A stretch of DNA of 8,488 nt from JAGWRA01 sp035534615. Its GTDB lineage: Bacteria; Acidobacteriota; Vicinamibacteria; Vicinamibacterales; CAVVIG01. The position numbers were made by a program, and so were the translations under genes. The stretch is taken from contig DATLRO010000134.1 of assembly GCA_035534615.1 (NCBI GenBank), positions 1 to 8,488 on the forward strand, given 5' to 3'. Positions 1 through 5,089 of this stretch are shown here, piece by piece. Position 1 is the first letter of the stretch; each line of letters starts with the position of its first letter. The notes under the pieces are model-generated. The model made no database searches. It saw only the letters and a program-made list of their open reading frames with translations, and was not told the origin of the DNA.

Positions 1-182
1 TTGCCGGCCGGGATGACGCCCCGCCGAAAGGCGCCGAATATCCACAGCATGAGGAGGACGATGACGATGACGGACAGCCCCACGCGCAACAGGGGAGCAT
101 GCCCCTTCACCCGGATCGTCGGGGTCGTCTCGCCGGCCGGAGCGTGAGGAGCGGGATCGTCAGGAGCCGCATTCATGGGCAT
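1..182 (-). CDS. N-terminal part of a membrane-anchored protein, possibly an efflux adaptor (HlyD/RND membrane-fusion type)
   Basis: The gene reads leftwards and leaves the window, so only about 58-60 N-terminal residues are visible. There are two in-frame ATGs, at 182-180 and 176-174. A weak GGAA lies 4 nt before the first and 10 nt before the second, so the exact start is uncertain. From the second ATG the protein has an Ala/Pro/Asp-rich cytoplasmic stretch (residues 1-28) and one hydrophobic segment (about 31-50, LLRVGLSVIVIVLLMLWIFG). This is followed by a basic GAFRRG and the beginning of a presumably periplasmic part (VIPAG). A single N-terminal anchor followed by a Gly/Pro turn is common in periplasmic adaptor subunits of RND and ABC efflux pumps. 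That assignment is inference, because no diagnostic domain lies inside the window. It is transcribed divergently from the SQR-like gene. Confidence 0.5.
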   Translation of the reverse strand, partial: MPMNAAPDDPAPHAPAGETTPTIRVKGHAPLLRVGLSVIVIVLLMLWIFGAFRRGVIPAG

Positions 183-562
183 GCTTTTCCAGCGACGTGA
201 CCATGCGATGTCACCTCGGAACGATGCGAAAGGCGGGCCATGACCGATTCCGGCGAAATGGCGCCGCTTCGCGGCACACGATCGCTTCCGGCGGGCCGGA
301 GGGGTGGGTTTTCGCGTTCACGCGCTGAATATTCCGGAATTCCCAGGATCCAAGGGTTCCTGGTCCCTGCGGCAGTTTTCGCGTCGATCGGACGCTCGTC
401 TGTTGCGCGATGACTTGCTCTGAGCCAGGCTGAGCGAATCCACGATGGTGCGCGCATTGCATGCTTCGCGCCTGGAGTTCGCCACCCGTGCAGGTGGGAT
501 CGAAGAACGAGGAAGGTCGATGAGCATCCGGGCGACGCGGACTCATCGCCTGCAGGAGCATC
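183..562. other. Divergent intergenic region without a convincing gene
   Basis: This 380-base gap separates the leftward membrane protein from the rightward SQR-like gene. I see no clear sigma-70 promoter and no RNA gene. Three overlapping palindromes lie at 327-343 (GAATATTC, ATTCCGGAAT, GGAATTCC). Just after them CCAGGA (343-348) can pair with TCCTGG (358-363). A strong Shine-Dalgarno-like GAGGAAGG (509-516) precedes an ATG at 520, but that frame does not read into the SQR gene. Confidence 0.5.
554..558 (+). promoter_or_regulatory. Ribosome binding site of the SQR-like gene
   Basis: AGGAG lies 4 nt before the ATG at 563. That start puts the FAD-binding GxGxxG seven residues into the protein, as expected for the family, so this site decides the start. 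Confidence 0.6.
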
Positions 563-1786
563 ATGGAACCGGCGCGACTGGTCATTCTCGGAGGAGGGTT
601 TGCGGGGTTACGGGCTCTCTATCGGCTCCGGGATCTTCGAGGGAACGTGGAGATCATCATGATCGACCCCCGGGCGACGAGCCTCGCCCGCCCGGCGTTG
701 CCCGAGGTCGCGGTCACCGGCAAACCGGTTGACCACGCCCGGTTTCCGCTGGCGCCGGCCGTCGCTCGGAGCGGCGGCCGGTTCATTCAGGCCGCGGTGG
801 GGCGGGTGGAGGCTGCGGCGCACCGGGTGGTCCTCGAGGGTGGGGACACGGTCGAGTACGACCAGTTGCTGATCGCGCTCGGCGCCACCAAGCACTACGA
901 CGCGATCCCGGGATTTCGCGAGCACGGCCGTTCCGTGTGCGACGACACCGAGGCGCCGCGACTCGCCGAGGCGCTCGACGCCTTCCGGGGCGGCCCTGTC
1001 GTCATCGGCTCGGCTCGCAGTGTGTGGGGGACACGGGTCGAGGTCCCGCAGCTCGAGGCGCCCTGCGAGGGACCGGTCGCCGAGCTGATGTTCATGATCG
1101 ACCACGAACTGCGACGTCGCGGGTTACGCGACACGAGCCCGATTCGGGTGTTCAGCCCCGGCCGGATCTTCTTCGAAGACGTGGGCCCCAGGGTGCACGC
1201 CGCGGTGCTGCCGCTGATCGCCCGCCAGGGTATCGAAGTGACCACCGGCAAAGTCCTCCAATCCCTCGAGAATGGCCAGGTCCGGTTCACCGATGGCACG
1301 ATCTGGGAAAGCGCACTCTCGATCGTGCTGCCGCCGTATACGGGGAATCCGGTGGTGAAGCGGTCGCCGGGCCTCGGCGACGAGCAGGGCTTCGTGCCGA
1401 CGGACGAGACGATGCGCCATCTCGACTTCGCCGACGTCTACGCCGCCGGCGATGGCGCGGCGCTCGCCATGCCGAAGCTGGGCCACATCGCGGTGCTGCA
1501 GGCGGACGTGGCGGCGGCGGCGATCCGGCGGGCCATCACCGGCGAAGGCGAGATCCCCCCGTACCGGCCCGAGGTGTTCTGCATCGCCAACCGCGGGGGC
1601 ATCGAGGCCACGCTCATCCTCTCCGACACGCTGTTCGGCGGGACGACCGACCTGACCCTCGACGGTCCCATTGCGCACCTCATGAAATGGGGCTTCGACA
1701 GCTACTACTTCCACACGCCCGGCCGGCTCCCGCCCGATCTGCTCAATGAGGGGATGAAGACGCTGCTGCGACGCCTTCAGGGCTGA
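563..1786 (+). CDS. sqr: Sulfide:quinone oxidoreductase-like flavoprotein
   Basis: The 407-residue product looks like a membrane-associated FAD enzyme that oxidises sulfide to sulfane sulfur or polysulfide and passes electrons to quinone. Visible features are the N-terminal dinucleotide-binding GGGFAG (10-15), an acidic strand end (IIMID, 31-35), and a second FAD motif VYAAGDGAA (292-300). The C-terminal tail (about 370-405, HLMKWGFDSYYFH onwards) resembles the amphipathic helices that dock SQR to the membrane. The protein has exactly three cysteines, C126 (SVCDD), C168 (APCEGPVAE) and C340 (VFCIAN). They fall in the contexts of the three functional cysteines known from Acidithiobacillus ferrooxidans SQR (C128, C160, C356). 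The usual Asp after the third one (CFAD) is Asn here. An NDH-2-like dehydrogenase would not be expected to keep all three cysteines, so SQR is preferred, but substrate specificity is inferred. No partner gene is adjacent on the same strand. Confidence 0.8.
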   Translation: MEPARLVILGGGFAGLRALYRLRDLRGNVEIIMIDPRATSLARPALPEVAVTGKPVDHARFPLAPAVARSGGRFIQAAVGRVEAAAHRVVLEGGDTVEYDQLLIALGATKHYDAIPGFREHGRSVCDDTEAPRLAEALDAFRGGPVVIGSARSVWGTRVEVPQLEAPCEGPVAELMFMIDHELRRRGLRDTSPIRVFSPGRIFFEDVGPRVHAAVLPLIARQGIEVTTGKVLQSLENGQVRFTDGTIWESALSIVLPPYTGNPVVKRSPGLGDEQGFVPTDETMRHLDFADVYAAGDGAALAMPKLGHIAVLQADVAAAAIRRAITGEGEIPPYRPEVFCIANRGGIEATLILSDTLFGGTTDLTLDGPIAHLMKWGFDSYYFHTPGRLPPDLLNEGMKTLLRRLQG

Positions 1787-1854
1787 CGCGCTGACACGGC
1801 GTCCATTCGTTCCGGCTCAATCAGTACGGCATACGCCTTTCACCGCCGCTTACG

Positions 1855-1886
1855 GGCTGGCGGGATCGCCGGCCCCCGGCCGGGGC
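1855..1886. terminator. Hairpins downstream of the SQR-like gene
   Basis: GGCTGGCG (1855-1862) and CGCCGGCC (1867-1874) form an 8-bp stem with one G-U pair and a GGAT loop. GCCCC (1872-1876) and GGGGC (1882-1886) form an alternative stem that overlaps its right arm. There is no T-run, so this is a candidate terminator or 3'-end stabiliser rather than a classical intrinsic terminator. Confidence 0.3.
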
Positions 1887-1946
1887 GTGCATTCCCACCA
1901 GCGCTCGGCCTGGCGGTTTCCGTCGTCCGGTCCGGCGCGGGCCGCG

Positions 1947-1962
1947 CTGGCGATCACGCCAG
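1947..1962. terminator. Hairpin between convergent genes, downstream of the OsmC-family gene
   Basis: CTGGCG (1947-1952), loop ATCA and CGCCAG (1957-1962) form a perfect 6-bp stem 9 bases beyond the stop codon of the leftward OsmC-family gene. It has no T-run on either strand. Its position suggests a transcript-end structure serving the arsR-osmC message. Confidence 0.3.
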
Positions 1963-1970
1963 TCCGGACG

Positions 1971-2393
1971 TCACACGGCGCGATGCAGGGCGCCCTCGAG
2001 GACCGTGCCCGGTGCCACCGTGTTGAAGACCGTCCCGTACTTCTTCACGTTCTCGTGCAGGAGCGCCAGCCGGTGATCCGGCTCGTCGGTGTCCACGATC
2101 ACCTCGTACTCGATTGACTCCATGCGCGGCGGCACGTCCTGGCGCACCCCGTGGACGCGCACCTCGACGCCGCGCAGTTGAAACTTCAACATCGGCACCA
2201 CCCGCTCGATCCCCTTGAGCATACAGGCCGACAACGCGGCCAGCAGGAGCTCGGCGGGATTGAACGCGTCCGGGCGGCCGGCCAGGTCCGTATCGAGGCG
2301 GATCGTGGCGGCCTTGCACGAGGCCACGCTGCCGTGGGCGTCCACACGCCGCGCGGTGACGTCGAAGGTCATTTTCGGAGCTGGTCCACGCAT
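1971..2393 (-). CDS. OsmC/Ohr-family protein with one peroxidatic-type cysteine
   Basis: The 140-residue product has the length and sequence pattern of the OsmC superfamily, dimeric cytoplasmic proteins that reduce organic hydroperoxides or act on sulfane sulfur. The central helix FNPAELLLAALSACMLKGIERV (44-65) carries the conserved Glu (E48) and Cys (C57, peroxidatic position). The second conserved cysteine of active OsmC/Ohr enzymes should lie near the C-terminus, but that stretch reads HENVKKYGTVFNTV (113-126) without a Cys. The only other cysteine is C26. It may therefore use another resolving thiol or have a different function. The start at 2393 is supported by GAGG about 8 nt upstream. 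It lies 54 bases behind arsR on the same strand, so the two genes are probably co-transcribed and under arsenic control. Confidence 0.82.
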   Translation of the reverse strand: MRGPAPKMTFDVTARRVDAHGSVASCKAATIRLDTDLAGRPDAFNPAELLLAALSACMLKGIERVVPMLKFQLRGVEVRVHGVRQDVPPRMESIEYEVIVDTDEPDHRLALLHENVKKYGTVFNTVAPGTVLEGALHRAV

Positions 2394-2411
2394 GACAACG
2401 CCTCGTGCTTC

Positions 2412-2427
2412 ATGCCCGTCCGGGCAT
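2412..2427. promoter_or_regulatory. Hairpin in the arsR-osmC spacer
   Basis: ATGCCCG (2412-2418) and CGGGCAT (2421-2427) form a perfect inverted repeat. In RNA it would be a 6-bp stem with a 4-nt loop. It lies about 8 bases before the osmC Shine-Dalgarno region, where it could set the relative expression of the two genes or end part of the transcripts. Confidence 0.3.
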
Positions 2428-2447
2428 CCGTGTCCATCTGCGAGTCA

Positions 2448-2873
2448 CTACGGAGCCGCGGCAGACATCCGGCTTGAGAGGGCGTCGACCTCCCCGCAGC
2501 AGGCCCGCGCCCGGCCGCCATCGAGGCGCGGCAGGCAACAGCCGGTCTTCTTCTGCAGACGCCTCGCGTCCCGGCGGACGATGTCGACGTGTCCCAGCGC
2601 GTGCGTCACCGCCTGCTGGATCGCCGCGAGGACCGGGTCGGACAGATCGGCCAGACGGTAGTGGACCCACAGCCCGTCGCGCCGCGTCTCGACCAGCCGG
2701 GCCCGGCGCAGGTACGCCAGGTGGCGGGAGGCCCGCGGCTGCGGAATCTTCAGGCTCTCGTGGATGTGGCAGACGCAGATCTCGCCGGTCAGCAGCAGCC
2801 CGAGGATGCGGAGCCGGGTCGCGTCGGCCAGCGCCTTGAACAGCGTTTCCATCGCGGTCATCTGTGCGCTCAT
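2448..2873 (-). CDS. arsR: ArsR-family arsenic-responsive repressor
   Basis: This 141-residue winged-helix repressor of the SmtB/ArsR family should bind as a dimer to the divergent control region and leave it when As(III) binds. The start ATG at 2873 is preferred. A GTG 27 bases further upstream is also open, but it would sit inside the promoter and operator and add unfamiliar sequence. Domains in order: an N-terminal helix (METLFKALADATRLRIL, 8-24), the metalloid motif GEICVCHI (30-37) with C33 and C35, the recognition helix (IPQPRASRHLAYLRRARLV, 43-61) and the wing (TRRDGLWVHYRL, 63-74). The third cysteine of the R773-type site (C37) is absent. Instead a C-terminal tail holds two vicinal pairs, C112-C113 and C125-C126. 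Such C-terminal Cys pairs are the inducer sites in other ArsR types, so there may be two metalloid sites. Confidence 0.92.
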   Translation of the reverse strand: MSAQMTAMETLFKALADATRLRILGLLLTGEICVCHIHESLKIPQPRASRHLAYLRRARLVETRRDGLWVHYRLADLSDPVLAAIQQAVTHALGHVDIVRRDARRLQKKTGCCLPRLDGGRARACCGEVDALSSRMSAAAP

Positions 2874-2874
2874 A

Positions 2875-2896
2875 TATATTCGTCTTGACAAATATA
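2875..2896. promoter_or_regulatory. Probable ArsR operator 1
   Basis: TATATT (2875-2880) and AATATA (2891-2896) are the outer arms of a 22-bp dyad. The inner GTC (2882-2884) and GAC (2887-2889) also pair, with one mismatched pair and a two-base centre. Size and AT-rich arms fit ArsR/SmtB operators. It covers the arsR -10 box and the arsM -35 box. Confidence 0.65.
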
Positions 2897-2914
2897 GCAC
2901 GGGCGTCCTAGAGT
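2885..2914 (+). promoter_or_regulatory. arsM (ars operon) promoter
   Basis: A perfect TTGACA (-35, 2885-2890) lies 18 bp before TAGAGT (-10, 2909-2914, four of six consensus matches). The predicted transcript starts near 2921, giving a leader of about 45 bases. The -35 box is inside operator 1. Confidence 0.5.
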
Positions 2915-2919
2915 CACAA
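2891..2919 (-). promoter_or_regulatory. arsR promoter
   Basis: On the minus strand TTGTGA (-35, 2919-2914) and TATATT (-10, 2896-2891) are separated by exactly 17 bp. The predicted RNA start is about 10-12 bases before the arsR ATG, so the leader is very short and no clear ribosome binding site is seen. Confidence 0.6.
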
Positions 2920-2939
2920 GTATACGTGAAGGCGAATAT
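2919..2939. promoter_or_regulatory. Probable ArsR operator 2
   Basis: Read on the minus strand, 2939-2919 matches the core of operator 1 (2876-2896) at 15 of 21 positions, including ATATTCG and CTT. It has its own imperfect dyad, TATACG (2921-2926) against CGAATA (2933-2938). It lies at the predicted arsM transcription start, with its centre about 44 bp from the centre of operator 1. Confidence 0.4.
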
Positions 2940-2953
2940 TCATGACCTTGCCT

Positions 2954-2960
2954 GAGGAGA
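2954..2960 (+). promoter_or_regulatory. Ribosome binding site that sets the arsM start
   Basis: GAGGAGA lies 5 nt before the ATG at 2966. An in-frame ATG at 2942 has no such site and overlaps operator 2, so 2966 is taken as the start. Confidence 0.7.
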
Positions 2961-2965
2961 CGCCG

Positions 2966-3787
2966 ATGCCCGATCCGACCATCCAGACCGCCGTGCGCGA
3001 GAAGTACGGCGCGTTCGCCCGATCCGTGAGCACCCCTGCCGCCGGCGGCTGCTGCGGGCCTTCGTCCTCCTGCTGCGGAGGCGATCCGATCACCGCCGAT
3101 CTCTACGCCGACGCCCAGACGCAGGATCTGCCGGCCGAAGCGGTCGCCGCCTCGCTCGGCTGCGGCAACCCGACCGCGCTGGCCCGGCTCGAGCCCGGAC
3201 AGGTCGTGCTGGATCTCGGCTCGGGCGGCGGCATCGACGTGCTGCTGTCGGCGAAGCGGGTCGGCCCGACCGGCCACGCCTACGGCCTGGACATGACGGA
3301 CGACATGCTGGCGCTCGCCCGCGAGAACCAGCGGAAGGCCGGGGCGACGAACGTCGAGTTCCTGAAGGGGACGATCGAAGCGATTCCCCTGCCGGACGAC
3401 TCGGTGGACGTGATCATCTCGAACTGCGTGATCAACCTGTCGAGCGACAAGGACGCGGTGCTGCGCGAGGCGTTCCGGGTGCTGAAGCCGGGCGGCCGCC
3501 TGGCGGTCTCCGACGTCGTCGTCCGCGGCGAAGTGCCGGCCGACGTGCGCCGCAGCATGGAGCTGTGGGTCGGCTGCATCGCCGGCGCGCTCGAACAGGA
3601 CGAGTACGTGTCGAAGCTCGAGGCCGCCGGCTTCGCCGATGTCGATCTCGACCCGTGGCGCGTGTACAAGGTGGACGACGCGCGGACGTTCCTGACCGAC
3701 GCCGGCGTCGACGTCGATCGCCTGGCGCCGGAAGTCGACGGGCGGTTCGCGAGCGCGTTCATCCGCGCCCGGAAGCCGCGCTCGTAG
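2966..3787 (+). CDS. arsM: Arsenite S-adenosylmethionine methyltransferase
   Basis: This 273-residue cytoplasmic enzyme transfers methyl groups from S-adenosylmethionine to As(III), giving methylated and finally volatile arsenicals. The SAM-binding motif I is VLDLGSGGGIDVL (81-93), followed by YGLDMTDDML (106-115). The three cysteines that bind As(III) in characterised ArsM proteins are all present in their usual contexts: C66 (SLGCGNP), C154 (SNCVINL) and C204 (VGCIAGA). An N-terminal Cys-rich segment has two vicinal pairs (C29-C30 and C36-C37), also common in this family. Length is normal. It is the first gene rightward from the arsR control region, and the ACR3 gene follows after a 189-base gap filled with repeats. 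Confidence 0.95.
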   Translation: MPDPTIQTAVREKYGAFARSVSTPAAGGCCGPSSSCCGGDPITADLYADAQTQDLPAEAVAASLGCGNPTALARLEPGQVVLDLGSGGGIDVLLSAKRVGPTGHAYGLDMTDDMLALARENQRKAGATNVEFLKGTIEAIPLPDDSVDVIISNCVINLSSDKDAVLREAFRVLKPGGRLAVSDVVVRGEVPADVRRSMELWVGCIAGALEQDEYVSKLEAAGFADVDLDPWRVYKVDDARTFLTDAGVDVDRLAPEVDGRFASAFIRARKPRS

Positions 3788-3829
3788 AACGGGCGGCCGC
3801 CGCCGGTCCACCGACGAGATCTTCACAAT

Positions 3830-3904
3830 CTGGATTCCCGCCTTCGCGGGAATGACGAGTCGGTTCACTGGATTCCGCTTTCGCGGGAATGACGAGTCGG
3901 TTCA
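3830..3904. repeat. Two tandem copies of a palindromic dispersed repeat
   Basis: Copy 1 (3830-3867, 38 bp) and copy 2 (3868-3904, 37 bp) run head to tail. They are identical except for one lost C and one C/T change. Each holds a hairpin: ATTCCCGC (3834-3841), CTTC loop, GCGGGAAT (3846-3853); the second copy has a one-base bulge. Translated backwards this family gives 'VIPAKAGIQ' and 'SREGGNP' strings often seen as false ORFs in bacterial genomes. The copies lie between arsM and the ACR3 gene. Confidence 0.85.
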
Positions 3905-3910
3905 GTCGTC

Positions 3911-3930
3911 GTCCCCGCGGACGCGGGGAC
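3911..3930. repeat. Third palindromic repeat unit of a different subtype
   Basis: GTCCCCGC (3911-3918), GGAC loop and GCGGGGAC (3923-3930) form a perfect 8-bp stem, followed by CCAGG. It is probably a related but distinct dispersed hairpin element, directly after the tandem pair. In RNA the three hairpins could act as a partial terminator or as a message-stability boundary inside the ars operon. Confidence 0.7.
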
Positions 3931-3976
3931 CCAGGACAGGTGACCACTGGAATCGTTTTCCTGGAGTCGATGATTC

Positions 3977-5089
3977 GTGCCAGCCTCTCCCTGCCCGTCG
4001 AGTCCGCGCCTCTCGTTCCTCGATCGCTATCTCACGCTCTGGATCTTCGCGGCGATGGCCGGCGGCGTGGCGCTCGGCCATTTCGCGCCGGTGGTCGTCA
4101 CCGCCATCACGGGTCTGTCGGTCGGCACGACCTCGATCCCGATTGCGGCCGGCCTGATTCTGATGATGTACCCGCCGCTCGCCAAGGTGCGGTACGAACG
4201 GCTCGGCGACGTCTTCCGGAACGTCCGCGTGCTCGCGTTGTCGCTGGCGCTGAACTGGATCGTCGGGCCGCTGCTGATGTTCGGCCTCGCCGTGACGCTG
4301 CTGGCCGGCCATCCGGACTACGCGATCGGCCTGATCCTGATCGGCCTCGCCCGCTGCATCGCGATGGTCATCGTCTGGAACGACCTGGCGGCCGGCGATC
4401 CCGAATACGCGGCCGGGCTGGTGGCGTTCAACTCCGTGTTCCAGGTGCTCTTCTACTCCGTCTTCGCCTACGTGTTCATCAAGGTGCTCCCGCCGCTGGT
4501 CGGCGTGCACTTCGGGCGGGTCGACCTGTCGGGCATCACGATGGGGGCGATCGCGCAGAGCGTGCTCGTCTATCTCGGCGTCCCGTTCCTCGCCGGCATG
4601 GCGACCCGGTGGATCGGCCTGCGCACCCGCGGGCGGGACTGGTACGAGCAGCAGTTCACGCCGCGGCTCGGCCGGCTGACGCTCGTCGCGCTGCTGTTCA
4701 CGATCGTCGTGATGTTCTCCCTGAAGGGCAACACGATCGTCAGCATCCCGCTCGACGTGGTCCGGATTGCGATCCCGCTGGCGATCTACTTCGTGGTGAT
4801 GTTCCTGATGTCGTTCTGGCTGGCCCGCCGGCTCGGCGCCGACTACCCGAAGACGGCCACGCTGTCGTTCACCGCGGCCAGCAACAACTTCGAGCTGGCG
4901 ATTGCGGTCGCCGTCGCGGTCTTCGGCGTCAATTCCGGCGCCGCCTTTGCCGCCGTCATCGGCCCGCTCATCGAGGTACCGACGCTCATCGGCCTCGTCC
5001 ACGTCTCGCTGTTCTTCCGGCGGCGCTTCTTTCCGCGCGGCGCGGGCGGGCCCGCCGCGCCGCTCCAGCCGGCGGCGGAGCGGCCATGA
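3977..5089 (+). CDS. arsB: Arsenite efflux permease, ACR3 type
   Basis: This 370-residue inner-membrane carrier exports As(III) using the proton motive force. About ten hydrophobic segments are visible, beginning at LTLWIFAAMAGGVALG (19-34) and ending near VIGPLIEVPTLIGLVHVSLFF (327-347). The family's essential cysteine is in LARCIAMVIVWN (C127). The conserved acidic residue is in AASNNFELAIAVA (E306). This separates it from the unrelated E. coli-type ArsB, so some annotators would name it acr3. The start is a GTG at 3977. An in-frame stop lies at 3971, so no earlier start is possible, and GGAG (3963-3966) is 10 nt upstream, slightly far. The last four bases overlap the start of arsC (ATGA). 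No ArsR-like operator is seen in front of it, so it probably depends on the arsM promoter by read-through across the repeats. Confidence 0.95.
   Translation: MPASPCPSSPRLSFLDRYLTLWIFAAMAGGVALGHFAPVVVTAITGLSVGTTSIPIAAGLILMMYPPLAKVRYERLGDVFRNVRVLALSLALNWIVGPLLMFGLAVTLLAGHPDYAIGLILIGLARCIAMVIVWNDLAAGDPEYAAGLVAFNSVFQVLFYSVFAYVFIKVLPPLVGVHFGRVDLSGITMGAIAQSVLVYLGVPFLAGMATRWIGLRTRGRDWYEQQFTPRLGRLTLVALLFTIVVMFSLKGNTIVSIPLDVVRIAIPLAIYFVVMFLMSFWLARRLGADYPKTATLSFTAASNNFELAIAVAVAVFGVNSGAAFAAVIGPLIEVPTLIGLVHVSLFFRRRFFPRGAGGPAAPLQPAAERP
5077..5080 (+). promoter_or_regulatory. Ribosome binding site of arsC within the ACR3 gene
   Basis: GGAG ends 5 nt before the arsC ATG at 5086. It lies inside the last codons of the permease gene, consistent with translational coupling. 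Confidence 0.6.

Noticed and set aside
2874..2900. GTG start 27 bases upstream for ArsR
   Set aside because: It would place the start codon inside the promoter and operator, upstream of the predicted RNA start.
2942..2965. ATG at 2942 as the arsM start
   Set aside because: It has no ribosome binding site and overlaps operator 2, while the ATG at 2966 has GAGGAGA at ideal spacing.
3830..3930. CRISPR array
   Set aside because: The two copies are directly adjacent without spacers, the third element is different, and no cas gene is present.
3759..3947. Small ORFs reading 'VIPAKAGIQ' and 'SREGGNP'
   Set aside because: These are well-known false translations of palindromic dispersed repeats, not proteins.
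3902..5002. Long minus-strand ORF antisense to the ACR3 gene
   Set aside because: Its product is His/Asp/Arg/Gln-rich without domains, typical of the antisense frame of a GC-rich membrane protein gene.
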